Shown: positions 27,660 to 36,300, counted from the first letter of the stretch. The stretch is 64,000 nucleotides of DNA from Pseudomonadota bacterium (GCA_021847105.1 JAJZUT010000010.1:1-64000), one strand, 5' to 3'. Numbers and translations: made by a program. The notes: generated by a model from the letters alone, not told the origin.

Positions 27660-27995
27660 GTGCCCAAGCCCGATACAGCTCAAATCGAGGAGAAGATCGC
27701 CGAGATCCAGCGCGCGATCGGCGCCATGCAGTACCTGTCCTCGGGTACGCTGCTCAAGCGCACCAAGGTCTGCGGGAATCCCGGCTGTCATTGCGCGCGC
27801 GACCCGGCGGCGCGTCACGGACCGTACTTCGAGTGGAGCTACCTCAAGCGCGGGCGGCTCCACCACCGCACCCTCACCCCCAAGCAGGCCGAGCTCATGC
27901 GCCTGGCCATCGCCAATTACCGCAAGGCGAAGAAGCTCCTACGGACCTGGGAGACTCACACACAGCGGCTCATCGAGCTCAACGCACCGGAATAG
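27660..27995 (+). CDS. DUF6788-type accessory protein of the IS
   Basis: The 111-aa protein from the GTG at 27660 starts MPKPDTAQIEEKIAEIQRAI. It carries a small cysteine cluster, VCGNPGCHCARDPAARHGPY, that may bind zinc, then FEWSYLKRGRLHHRTLTPKQ. Such DUF6788 proteins often travel with transposase genes. It is inside the terminal repeats, so it is part of the element. Its role is unknown; a DNA-binding regulator is one possibility. The upstream in-frame extension overlaps the palindrome and is unlikely to be translated. Confidence 0.75.
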   Translation: MPKPDTAQIEEKIAEIQRAIGAMQYLSSGTLLKRTKVCGNPGCHCARDPAARHGPYFEWSYLKRGRLHHRTLTPKQAELMRLAIANYRKAKKLLRTWETHTQRLIELNAPE

Positions 27996-28024
27996 CCGCC
28001 ACCCAGCCGGGCGGAAATTACCCG

Positions 28025-28044
28025 GAAATCACCCCGGCGATGTG
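28025..28044 (-). repeat. Right terminal inverted repeat of the IS
   Basis: Read inwards on the minus strand it is CACATCGCCGGGGTGATTTC. It is followed outside by CGGA, the same four bases that precede the left repeat. Confidence 0.75.
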
Positions 28045-28237
28045 CGGAAAGTAAGCAGCGCGCCCCTTCTGCGGCTAGTTTTTCATGAAGCCCGCGCAGC
28101 TCTGCGTCCGTGATCCCGCCGCAGGATTTGGGCGGTGTATGATCGTCGGTCAGCTTTCCTTCTTCACCGCAGATGTTGCACTTGCCGTACCGCGGTCCGC
28201 GTGTATTGAGACGCATGATGATTGTTCTCTTTGGCAT
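28045..28237 (-). pseudogene. N-terminal part of the split HNH-like endonuclease gene
   Basis: From the ATG at 28237 (with GAGG just upstream) the minus strand encodes MPKRTIIMRLNTRGPRYGKC, then NICGEEGKLTDDHTPPKSCG. The CxxC followed by DDHTPPK is an HNH-type half site. The protein continues GITDAELRGLHEKLAAEG and is cut at 28045, where the IS begins. CGGAAAGT here (28045-28052) mirrors ACTTTCCG at the other edge of the insertion (23843-23850). The rest of the protein is at 23200-23850. With the insertions removed the gene would encode about 280 aa. Confidence 0.72.
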
Positions 28238-28754
28238 GCCTCGTCACCCTTTTTGTCACGCGGAGAGATAAAGACAATCGTTGCCGCGTCGGGTCCCTTC
28301 GCGACCAGTCGGTGCCCTCGCGTTACAGCGCTGATGAGATCACTCTGCCTGGATCACTTTCATGCCGCGCGTGGAGATGCCCCAAACGATATAGCCAACG
28401 TCGATGATGTTGGCATCGAGCACGCGCTCTGTGCGCAGCGGCCGCAAGAAACGGCCGACCGCGCAGTCGGAGTGGTCGGGAATCTCCATGCGCCCCAACG
28501 AGTGGCCGGGGGAGCGTGGTGAGGTAGCAGAGAACGGCAGGCGAGAGCGGATCAAGACTCATGCGGCAAAGCATCGCGCGGCACCAAGCTGATGGCAATG
28601 CGAGCGAAGGGCCTGCGGTTCCGGCGCATTGTGAAGGGCAAGGCGAGGATGGGGCTTAGCGAGCGCTTTGTCTCACAGCTTCAGCCCACGACCGCTGCTG
28701 GAGTGGGGTTCGGGGCCGTGGTCGCGTTAACGCATGCCGACAGGAGGTACATTT
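28238..28754. other. Stretch of about 520 bases without a clear gene
   Basis: No recognisable gene was found here. A short minus-strand frame at 28340-28555 (71 codons from TTG, with RFLRPLRTERVLDANIIDVG inside) looks somewhat protein-like but has no known relatives I can name and no good ribosome site. It may be the remnant of a gene between the HNH gene and the toxin-antitoxin pair. Confidence 0.4.
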
Positions 28755-28775
28755 GTCTAATTTATCTATTTAGAC
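28755..28775. promoter_or_regulatory. Operator-like inverted repeat before the toxin-antitoxin pair
   Basis: GTCTAA (28755-28760) and TTAGAC (28770-28775) form an inverted repeat around nine AT-rich bases, 25 bases before the antitoxin start. Phd-type antitoxins usually repress their own operon by binding such repeats. A strong AGGAGG ribosome site follows at 28789-28794. Confidence 0.55.
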
Positions 28776-28799
28776 CATACTACTCAGCAGGAGGTCAGC

Positions 28800-29078
28800 A
28801 TGCGTCACATTTCCGCCACCGATGCGAAGCAGCGGCTCGCCGCGCTGCTCGATGCCGCGCAGCGCGAGCCCATCATCATCCGCCGGCAGAACCGGGACAT
28901 CGCCGTGGTGCTCTCGCCCGCGGAGTACGACCGGCTTCGCGGACTCAATGTCGCGGAGTTCCAGACCTTCTGCGATCGGGTGGGCCGAAAGTCCGTGGAA
29001 CAGGGATTGACCGAGAAGAAGCTCGCGCAGCTGCTCGCCGACGACGATGCCCCACGAGCCCGAGCGCATCGTCGCTGA
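28800..29078 (+). CDS. Phd/YefM-type antitoxin
   Basis: The 92-aa protein starts MRHISATDAKQRLAALLDAA and continues REPIIIRRQNRDIAVVLSPAEYDRLR. This is the standard Phd/YefM fold that binds operator DNA and, with its C-terminal helix, wraps the toxin. The start has AGGAGG five bases upstream. Its last 32 bases overlap the toxin gene, which normally keeps the antitoxin ahead of the toxin. The pair sits between the disrupted HNH gene and the type I restriction operon and may help keep the island. Confidence 0.88.
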   Translation: MRHISATDAKQRLAALLDAAQREPIIIRRQNRDIAVVLSPAEYDRLRGLNVAEFQTFCDRVGRKSVEQGLTEKKLAQLLADDDAPRARAHRR

Positions 29079-29460
29079 TACCAATCTTCTCGTCAGCCGC
29101 CTGCTGTTGCCGCAGTCCGTGCCCGCCCAGGCCGTGCGCAAGGCGGTGGATGAGGGCCAGCTCCTGGTCTCCGATGCGACGCTCGAGGAGCTCGCTGACG
29201 TCCTGTCGCGGGCGAAATTCGACCCGTACATCAGCCTGGAGGGCCGGCAGGGATTCATTCGGGTGCTGAACCGCGTTGCCGAGCGGGTCATCGTCACTGC
29301 CCCCATCCAGGCCTGCCGTGATCCCAAGGACGATAAATTCCTCGAGGTGGCGCTCCATGGGCAGGCCAAGGTGATTCTCACCGGCGATCGTGATCTGCTC
29401 GCGCTGCATCCCTTCCGGGGAGTCGATATCATTTCGCCCAGGGAGTACCTGGGGCGATGA
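29047..29460 (+). CDS. PIN-domain toxin (COG1569 type)
   Basis: The 137-aa protein is a predicted Mg-dependent RNase. The PIN core acidic residues are visible as RIVADTNLLVSRLL near residue 10, EELADVLSRAKF in the middle, and CRDPKDDKFLEVAL followed by ILTGDRDLL towards the C-terminus. It starts within the antitoxin gene. This family of putative PIN toxins is usually paired with a Phd-like antitoxin, as here. No target RNA can be inferred from the sequence. Confidence 0.88.
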   Translation: MPHEPERIVADTNLLVSRLLLPQSVPAQAVRKAVDEGQLLVSDATLEELADVLSRAKFDPYISLEGRQGFIRVLNRVAERVIVTAPIQACRDPKDDKFLEVALHGQAKVILTGDRDLLALHPFRGVDIISPREYLGR

Positions 29461-29503
29461 GGACCTGGTGGGCCGAACCGATGGGAGTGGGACGGGGGAG
29501 GGC

Positions 29504-31663
29504 ATGAGCTCGACGAACGAGGCGTTCGCGCGGATCCAGATCGATGCCCAGCTGAAGGAGCAGGGCTGGGATCTCACCGATCGCAATGCCGTCCGGTGCG
29601 AGGTCACGATGCCCGACGGCACCCGTGCGGACTACGTCCTATGCGACCGCCACGGCCGAGCGCTCGCAGTCGTCGAAGCCAAGCGCGCGGAGACGGTCCT
29701 CGGTGTCGCCGAATCCCAGGCAGAGGCATACGCGGCGCACCTCGGCATTCCGTACGTGTTTCTCGCGAACGGCGAGGAGATCCGCTTCTGGGACCGGGAG
29801 CACGAGGCCTACCCGAGGCGGGTCAAGACCTTCTTCTCGCAAGCGGATCTCGAGCGCCGGGTCGCGACCACGATCGTGCGACGCGATCCACTCGCCGTTG
29901 CCGTCGACCGGCGCATCGTCGAGCGCGACTATCAGATCGATTGCCTCGATACGCTCTGCCGCGAGCTCGCCACCGGCCGGCGCAAGCTCCTCGTCGAGAT
30001 GGCGACCGGCACCGGCAAGACCCGCACCGCGGCGGCACTGATCAAGCGGCTCTTTGAAGCCAACGCTGTCACGCGGGTGCTGTTCATCGTCGATCGCATC
30101 ACGCTCGCGAATCAGACCGAGGATGCCTTCGCGGAATATCTTCCCGACTACCCGAGCTACGTGCTCCGCAGCGGGCGGCGCTTTCAGGACGAGAAACGCA
30201 TCACCATCACCACGCTGCAGAGCATGGTGAACATCTACCGCGAGTACTCGGCCGGATACTTCGACCTGGTGTTCTCCGATGAGTGTCATCGCAGCATCTA
30301 CGGCAAGTGGCGCGGTGTGCTCGAGCATTTTGATGGCATCCAGATCGGCCTCACCGCGACGCCCTGCGTTTCGAGCCTCGATGACGAGGCGCCGGATGAG
30401 GAAGACCGGGCTTTCGTGCGGGATACCCTGCGGTTCTTCGAGGTGGAGAAACCGACGTTTTCCTACAAGCTCAGGGACGCGATCCGCGAGGGATATCTGG
30501 TCCCGTACCAGATCTACAAGGCCAAGACCGTCAAGACGGCCGCCGAGGGCGGGTTTCCGGTCGCCCGCCAGGAGCTCGACTGGACGGCGATGGATGTCGG
30601 GACGCGAGCGGAGTTCGAGGCGCTGTTTGCGAAGGAGGGGCACCCGATGACGGTGGATCCCTCGGCGCTCGAGCGGCGGTTCACGATTCCGGAGCGCAAC
30701 CGGGCCATGGTCCGGGAGTTCAAGGACGTGCTCACGAAGGGCTACATTGACTCCAAGGGCATCCAGAGAAAGCCGCTCCTCGGCAAGACCATTGTGTTCG
30801 CGGTGACCAAGCGCCATGCGGAGACGTTAGCCAAGCTGTTCGATGAGGCCTTCGCCGACCGAAAACCCGCGCCCGAGATTCGCTACGCCGATTACGTGGT
30901 CTCCGGGCTCGGCGCCGAGGACAGCCCGGACGGCGAGACCCTGATCAAGCGCTTCAAGAAAGAGAAATTCCCGCAGATCCTGGTCTCGGTGAACATGCTG
31001 GATACCGGATTTGACTGTCCGGACGTGGTGAACCTGGTGTTCGCCCGGTTCACCAAGTCCGCGATCCTCTACCAGCAGATGCGCGGCCGCGGCACGCGCA
31101 AGGCCAAGGGGAAGGCGCTCTTTACGATGTTCGACTTCGTGGGCGTGTCCGACTTCCACGGCGATGATGACGGCGCCATAGAGGGTGGATTCATCACTCA
31201 GGCGAAGCCCCGGAAATCCGTGCCGCCGCGTCGCCTCCTCACCGTCGATGTCGACGATCACATCGACCCGACGAGTCGCGCCTGGGTCACGGTCGATGAG
31301 GACGGCCGGCTCGTGTTCCCTGAAGTCTCCGAGGCCCGTGCGAATGTGCTCGGCGCGGCGTTCGAGGCCTGGCTGCTGGCGCGATCGGGACTCACGGCGG
31401 AGCAGGGCCGGTGGCTCGCGCTCTTAGGCAACCAGATCCGCGCGAATGCCGAGACCTGGACGGAAGTGTCGGCCGGGCACTTCGCCTTTCAGCCGTTCTC
31501 GTCCATGGGTGGGCTCGGTCAGGCCGTGCGCGTATTCGGCGGGACCGAGACCCTTGAGGCGATCCTGTCCGCGCTCAACGCCGCGGTGTTCGGTGCAGAG
31601 GGCGCTCGCGCCGACCGTGCCGCCGGATCCGATGACTACCGTGGCGATGCCACGCTGCCCTAA
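29504..31663 (+). CDS. hsdR: Type I restriction enzyme, restriction/translocase subunit HsdR
   Basis: HsdR cleaves unmodified DNA after ATP-driven translocation. The 719-aa product from the ATG at 29504 has GGGGGAGGG just upstream. The N-terminal nuclease core shows D43, then E58 and K60 (VVEAK). The motor has Walker A EMATGTGKTRTAAALI near residue 165, DECH near 258 (FSDECHRSIYGKW), LTATP, and IVFAVTKRHAETLAKLF. It ends with NMLDTGFDCPDVVNLVF and YQQMRGRGTRKAKG. The C-terminal part resembles the EcoEI-type R-subunit domain. Length is usual for that type. It is followed 21 bases later by hsdM. Confidence 0.95.
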   Translation: MSSTNEAFARIQIDAQLKEQGWDLTDRNAVRCEVTMPDGTRADYVLCDRHGRALAVVEAKRAETVLGVAESQAEAYAAHLGIPYVFLANGEEIRFWDREHEAYPRRVKTFFSQADLERRVATTIVRRDPLAVAVDRRIVERDYQIDCLDTLCRELATGRRKLLVEMATGTGKTRTAAALIKRLFEANAVTRVLFIVDRITLANQTEDAFAEYLPDYPSYVLRSGRRFQDEKRITITTLQSMVNIYREYSAGYFDLVFSDECHRSIYGKWRGVLEHFDGIQIGLTATPCVSSLDDEAPDEEDRAFVRDTLRFFEVEKPTFSYKLRDAIREGYLVPYQIYKAKTVKTAAEGGFPVARQELDWTAMDVGTRAEFEALFAKEGHPMTVDPSALERRFTIPERNRAMVREFKDVLTKGYIDSKGIQRKPLLGKTIVFAVTKRHAETLAKLFDEAFADRKPAPEIRYADYVVSGLGAEDSPDGETLIKRFKKEKFPQILVSVNMLDTGFDCPDVVNLVFARFTKSAILYQQMRGRGTRKAKGKALFTMFDFVGVSDFHGDDDGAIEGGFITQAKPRKSVPPRRLLTVDVDDHIDPTSRAWVTVDEDGRLVFPEVSEARANVLGAAFEAWLLARSGLTAEQGRWLALLGNQIRANAETWTEVSAGHFAFQPFSSMGGLGQAVRVFGGTETLEAILSALNAAVFGAEGARADRAAGSDDYRGDATLP

Positions 31664-31684
31664 CAACACGAGTCGAGTGAATCC

Positions 31685-33316
31685 ATGCCCTTGACCCCGG
31701 ACATGCGCCGCCAGATCGATCAGATCCGAGACTACCTCTTCGGTGGCGGGTATCCCAATCCGATGGCGAATGCCGAGCAGCTCTCGTTCCTGTTCTTCTT
31801 CTACCTCATCGAAGGGATCGACGCCGAGAATGCCGAGCGGGCCAAGGTCCTCAAATCAAAGCACCGGAGCCTGTTCGCCGGGGACTGGACGCTCCGCAAC
31901 CCCCTGAATGCCCCCAAGAAGGGCGACACCACCATTCCGAAGGACCGGTTCCGCTGGTCCGTCTGGGCCCGGGGACTCTCCGGCGAGGCACTGGTGCGCT
32001 TCGTGCAGGACGAGGTCTTTCCGTTCTTCGAGGAACTCGCCGATCACTCGGCGACCAATTTCATGCGCGGGGCGCGGCTCAATATCACCGAGCCCACCGT
32101 GCTCACGCAGGTCGTCACGCTCGTCGATGGACTCAAGCTCGATGAGGCCGACGCGGACACCAAGGGCGATCTTTTCGAGCATGTCCTCAAGCAGATCAAG
32201 CAGGCGGGTGAGCTCGGGCAGTTCCGCACTCCCCGGCACATCATCCGCGCGATCGTGGCGATGGTGGATCCGAAGATCGGGGAGACCGTCTACGACCCGG
32301 CCGCCGGCACAGCGGGGTTCTTGGTCGCGGCCTACAACCACATCCGGCTCGCGAGCTCCTCACCCGCGGGGATCACGGAGATCGAGCTCGACAGCAAGCG
32401 GCAGCGTCGGGGGCTCGGAGACCGGCTCTCGTCCGCGCAGCTTGCCACGCTGCAGTCGAAGACCTTCTACGGCAACGATGTCGACCCACAGATGGTTCGC
32501 CTTGCGACCATGAACCTGACGCTCCGTGGCCTGCCGAATGTGCGCATCCTGCTCCGGAACGTCCTCACCAGCACGCTCGACCCGGAGAAGCGCGAAGCGC
32601 TCGAGCTACCGGAAGAGGGCTACCACGTGGTGCTCGCGAATCCCCCATTCGCGGGGAAGATTGATGCGGACCGGGTGGTTGATGACGTGAAGGTCGGAAA
32701 CTCAAAGGCGACCGAGATCCTGTTCCTGAAATACATGCTGGAATCCCTTCGGCCCGGGGGCCGCTGCGGCGTCATCGTGCCGGAGGGACTGCTCTTCGGT
32801 TCCACCGGTGCCCACAAGGAGATCCGGCGGCAGCTCATCGAGAACAATCGGGTCGAGGCGGTGCTGTCGCTCCCGGGCGGGGTATTCCAGCCGTATTCAG
32901 GCGTCAAAACGTCGGTGCTGCTGTTCAAGAAGGGCGGTAGCACCGAGCGGGTCCTCTTCCTGCATGTCGACAACGACGGCTACAAGCTCGACGCCAATCA
33001 CGATACGCCGATCGAGGCGGACGATCTGCCGGAGCTCATGACCACATACGCGACTAGGGACGAAAAGGCGGCGGCGTGGCCCCAGCGTGACCCAAAGGCG
33101 CCATGGCATGAGAAGTGGTGGTTCGCAGATGCGGCGGAGTTGCGGTCCAACGAGTTCAATCTATCGGCAGGCCGATATCGGCCGGTGAATGCCTCGACAG
33201 CGGAGCACCGAGATCCGCGCGATCTGCTGGATGAGTTGGCGGAGCTCGAGAGGGAGATTCAGGCGGAAGTGGCGGCGTTGAGAGAGATATTGACGGAAAC
33301 CTCCGTAAAAGCATGA
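31685..33316 (+). CDS. hsdM: Type I modification methyltransferase subunit HsdM
   Basis: This 543-aa subunit methylates adenine at the site chosen by HsdS. The N-terminal helical HsdM domain (RRQIDQIRDYLFGGGYPNP, LSFLFFFYLIEGID) is followed by the N6-adenine methyltransferase domain. SAM motif ETVYDPAAGTAGFLVAAYNHI starts near residue 201, and the catalytic NPPF is near 319 (VLANPPFAG). GQFRTPRHIIRAIV is also present. The stop overlaps the hsdS ATG by four bases. Nothing essential is missing. Confidence 0.95.
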   Translation: MPLTPDMRRQIDQIRDYLFGGGYPNPMANAEQLSFLFFFYLIEGIDAENAERAKVLKSKHRSLFAGDWTLRNPLNAPKKGDTTIPKDRFRWSVWARGLSGEALVRFVQDEVFPFFEELADHSATNFMRGARLNITEPTVLTQVVTLVDGLKLDEADADTKGDLFEHVLKQIKQAGELGQFRTPRHIIRAIVAMVDPKIGETVYDPAAGTAGFLVAAYNHIRLASSSPAGITEIELDSKRQRRGLGDRLSSAQLATLQSKTFYGNDVDPQMVRLATMNLTLRGLPNVRILLRNVLTSTLDPEKREALELPEEGYHVVLANPPFAGKIDADRVVDDVKVGNSKATEILFLKYMLESLRPGGRCGVIVPEGLLFGSTGAHKEIRRQLIENNRVEAVLSLPGGVFQPYSGVKTSVLLFKKGGSTERVLFLHVDNDGYKLDANHDTPIEADDLPELMTTYATRDEKAAAWPQRDPKAPWHEKWWFADAAELRSNEFNLSAGRYRPVNASTAEHRDPRDLLDELAELEREIQAEVAALREILTETSVKA

Positions 33317-34524
33317 ACTTGGAAACCGTGCCACTTCGTGACTTGTGCGAGGTCCGAATTGGACGGACCCCGAGCCGATCGAATCAGAACTTCTGGGGCG
33401 GCCCCGGAGTCTGGCTTACGATCTCGGAACTCAATGGTGGTGAGTTACGAGATTCAAAGGAACACATCTCTGAACTGGCCATACGGGATGTAATGCCGCC
33501 TCCAGTTCCCGCAGGTACTTTGCTATTCAGCTTTAAACTGTCGATCGGGAAAATGGGCGTTTCTGCGGTGCCCCTTTACACCAATGAAGCCATCGCAGCG
33601 CTGCCGATTCGCGACCCTAAACGCCTCGATCGTGAATATCTTCGATATGCGCTGATGGCAACCAGCGGAAGCGTACAAGCCAACCACGCTGTACTGGGCG
33701 CGGTGCTGAACAAGGCCAAAGTGGAGGCACTCCCGATCCCTGTTCGTCCGATATCAGAGCAGCGGCGCATCGTTGATCTGCTCTCCCGCGCCGAGAACAT
33801 CGTCCGGATGCGGAGGGAGGCGGAGAAGAAGGCCAAGGAGATCATTCCGGCGCTGTTTCTGGATATGTTCGGGGATCCGGGGACGAATCCGAAGGGGTGG
33901 GACGTCAAGCGCGTTGGGGACATCGCGTCATACACGCGATATGGACCTCGATTTCCAGATCGCAAGTACGCAGAGACAGGGGCCCATATCCTGCGTACGA
34001 CTGATATGGACACAAGCGGGAACGTTCGATGGGAGGAGTCACCGGTCCTGCCGGTGACTCAGGAGGAGGTTTCGCGGTTTTCATTGCGGCCAGGTACTGT
34101 AGTTGTCACGCGCACGGGTGCAACGATTGGGAAGATTGCGTTATTCCGTGGCGCCGACCGCCCCTGCATTGCGGGTGCATACCTCATAGAGCTGGGTACG
34201 ACTGATGACGTTGATCCGGAGTATCTCCTGGCGCTTCTGCTGAGCGACTACGGGCAATCTGCGCTGACCTCAGGAAGTCGTGCGGTTGCACAGCCGAATT
34301 TGAACGCACCGACGATTCGCGCGATTCCCTTGCCGATACCGCCAAAGGCATTTCAATCGTCCTTCGCCAAGCGTGTGTCTTCATTCCAAGCGTTGTGCCG
34401 GCAGCAGACTGGAGCAATTGCGGTTGCCGAAGCGGCGTTTCAGTCACTTCTGGCGGGGATTTTTTCGATGGACGGGCGGAGTGATTCCCGACTATCTGTG
34501 CATCAACCGTACAGCACTGCATAG
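33313..34524 (+). CDS. hsdS: Type I specificity subunit HsdS
   Basis: The 403-aa HsdS protein carries two target-recognition domains separated by conserved helices. The first half opens with VPLRDLCEVRIGRTPSRSNQ and has PAGTLLFSFKLSIGKMGV. The central spacer is PISEQRRIVDLLSRAENIVR. The second half has WDVKRVGDIASYTRYG, PGTVVVTRTGATIGKIALF and a final helical repeat. GC content is lower than in hsdR and hsdM, in line with frequent exchange of specificity genes. Both recognition domains look complete, but the target sequence cannot be predicted by eye. Confidence 0.92.
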   Translation: MNLETVPLRDLCEVRIGRTPSRSNQNFWGGPGVWLTISELNGGELRDSKEHISELAIRDVMPPPVPAGTLLFSFKLSIGKMGVSAVPLYTNEAIAALPIRDPKRLDREYLRYALMATSGSVQANHAVLGAVLNKAKVEALPIPVRPISEQRRIVDLLSRAENIVRMRREAEKKAKEIIPALFLDMFGDPGTNPKGWDVKRVGDIASYTRYGPRFPDRKYAETGAHILRTTDMDTSGNVRWEESPVLPVTQEEVSRFSLRPGTVVVTRTGATIGKIALFRGADRPCIAGAYLIELGTTDDVDPEYLLALLLSDYGQSALTSGSRAVAQPNLNAPTIRAIPLPIPPKAFQSSFAKRVSSFQALCRQQTGAIAVAEAAFQSLLAGIFSMDGRSDSRLSVHQPYSTA

Positions 34525-34535
34525 CGCCGTGATTG

Positions 34536-34649
34536 GTGTCGCAAGAGGTGGCTATCAAGCTCGTCGACATTCTCTGGTGCGACACCGTAACGCTCGTGCC
34601 AGTGGACGTCGGATGGCGTGTCGACGTCTCTGGAGTGAGGGATGACTGA
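34536..34649 (+). CDS. Possible 37-aa ORF between hsdS and the nuclease-like gene
   Basis: From a GTG at 34536 the frame reads MSQEVAIKLVDILWCDTVTL, then VPVDVGWRVDVSGVRDD, and ends by overlapping the next start by eight bases. The alternating hydrophobic pattern looks protein-like, and the overlap would couple it to the next gene. There is no clear ribosome site. Its first bases also lie in an inverted repeat (GGTGTCGCA with TGCGACACC), so it may only be part of a regulatory region. Confidence 0.3.
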   Translation: MSQEVAIKLVDILWCDTVTLVPVDVGWRVDVSGVRDD

Positions 34650-36063
34650 CTCTCATGCAGACAACATAGAGCAATTCTTTCGGCACATCGAGCCGTGGTC
34701 ACGAGCGCTTCGTAGCTGCACCTTTCACTACTTCGGCGTGGTAACAGGAAGCGAGGTTCACCTGTGTATCGCTCGCATCCGTCTGCAAATTGGCCGGCCA
34801 CCGCCACGCCGGAAAATTGAGATCGGCCGTCTCCGGGCCGGTGTAATGGCAATTCCAGGTCGCTGCTCCCGGGCGAGAGACATCGTGGAGAACCTGGTCA
34901 GCGGGACCGCTGTGTCAATCCAGCCTGGATTGGTCGCGAGACTGCCGATTGACAGCGTGGCAGGCATGTATGTCGCACCTCCGACGCTCCTGCATCCGGA
35001 AGGACTTTCCGGCGGACGGCGCTTGAGTGTGCTAACGATCCAAGCCGGTCAGTGGTCGATCGCCGGGAGCCGTATTGACTTGGATTGGAGCCTCAAATCG
35101 GCCCGTGAGCCCTTTGACGGCCTCGCGGAATTGCTCGGTGAGTTGGGATTGGCGGAGCACGCGTCGCGACGGTATACGCTCGAGGTCGTCGCTCTGCCGC
35201 CGGTGGAGGTCTCGATGCGAAGTGCCGTCCGCGGCGAGAACGCTACCATCGGTATATGGATACCAAAGGGGCTGAAAAAAGGCCCCGCAAGTCTTCACTA
35301 CCGTCTCCTCGCCAGAAATGCGCCGACGGTTCGGGCGAGTCTGTCCGCGCGGCAACTGGCCTGGACGCGGGACGAGAACGCGAACATCGGCACCACGGAG
35401 ATTCGGGTGCCGCCTGGCGCCGTCATAAATTGCGTCGCCAGCTACGCATCCGTGGCGCACCATTCGTACTGGATCGCGGACCCCGCGCAGATTCCCAATC
35501 CGCGACTGCAAGCGCTGACGGCAACAGACGTCGCACTCGAAGCCCTGAAGGGTACCCTCACAAGCGATGCGGCGAAGGGTTCCGCCGCGAAGCAATTCGA
35601 GACCGCCGTGGCGGCCGTCGTCTGGGCATACGGGTTCGCGCCGGTGCAGACGGATTACGCGGAACAAACCAAGGACGGACCAGATCTCATTGCCGTTGCC
35701 CCTGGCGGTGGTATTGCAGTTATCGAATGCACGATCGGGCTTCTCAAGGCGCACAACAAGCTGGCCAACCTCGCGCGACGGGCGGTTGTCACTCGAGAGC
35801 GGATGCAGGTTGCCGCGCTCGGGCCGCCGACGGTGCTCCCGGTGATTGTCACGCGACTTCGACGCGCAGAGGTCGAAGCGGAACTAGACGCCGCGACCGA
35901 GGCCGGGGTGCTTGTGCTGACGCGAGAGAATTTGGAAGCGGCCATGGACCAGGCGCTGTTGCTGCAGGACGGTGACGCGGTCTTTCGGCGCGGACTTGAA
36001 GCGCTCGAGCGTTCGCGCACGGACTTGGCCACGAAGCGCGGCCAGACGCCGCCCGTCGTGTAG
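34642..36063 (+). CDS. Unnamed 473-aa protein with a restriction-endonuclease-like C-terminus
   Basis: I do not recognise the first 300 residues, which look beta-rich (for example LSVLTIQAGQWSIAGSRIDL). Around residues 315-365 it reads AAKQFETAVAAVVWAYGFAP, then GPDLIAVAPGGGIAVIECTI. This is the pattern of a PD-(D/E)XK fold, with D348 and E362, but the last position is Thr364 (ECT) where the catalytic lysine is usual. The predicted helix after it, LLKAHNKLANLARRAVVTRE, fits the same fold. It lies 117 bases after hsdS in the same direction and could be an extra nuclease or sensor of that system, or an independent defence gene. The lysine loss may mean binding without cutting. Confidence 0.6.
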   Translation: MTDSHADNIEQFFRHIEPWSRALRSCTFHYFGVVTGSEVHLCIARIRLQIGRPPPRRKIEIGRLRAGVMAIPGRCSRARDIVENLVSGTAVSIQPGLVARLPIDSVAGMYVAPPTLLHPEGLSGGRRLSVLTIQAGQWSIAGSRIDLDWSLKSAREPFDGLAELLGELGLAEHASRRYTLEVVALPPVEVSMRSAVRGENATIGIWIPKGLKKGPASLHYRLLARNAPTVRASLSARQLAWTRDENANIGTTEIRVPPGAVINCVASYASVAHHSYWIADPAQIPNPRLQALTATDVALEALKGTLTSDAAKGSAAKQFETAVAAVVWAYGFAPVQTDYAEQTKDGPDLIAVAPGGGIAVIECTIGLLKAHNKLANLARRAVVTRERMQVAALGPPTVLPVIVTRLRRAEVEAELDAATEAGVLVLTRENLEAAMDQALLLQDGDAVFRRGLEALERSRTDLATKRGQTPPVV

Positions 36064-36255
36064 CGTACTCTGGAGTTCTGGCCGGTAAGCAGCTGTCAGA
36101 TGGATTGCGGTGGAAAGGACTTTGCTCCCGATGGCTCGCCAGAGTCACCCTGGGAAGACCAACCAGGCTCAGCTGCAAATTGAGTCCCCAGTGAGTCCCC
36201 GGATGGCGGACCCCACCATGAGGATTCCGATTATCGACGCAACCCATTGATTTGT

Positions 36256-36300
<45 letters not shown>

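Larger units (their letters stand above)
25861..28044. mobile_element. IS1634-like insertion sequence with two divergent genes
   Basis: The ends are imperfect terminal inverted repeats: CACATCTCGGACGTGATTTC at the left and CACATCGCCGGGGTGATTTC at the right read inwards, 16 of 20 identical. CGGA occurs directly outside both ends (25857-25860 and 28045-28048), a likely 4-base target duplication, though 5 or 6 bases are usual for this family. Inside are a transposase on the minus strand and a DUF6788-type gene on the plus strand. It lies at the very 3' end of the group II intron, so it probably arrived after the intron. Confidence 0.8.
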
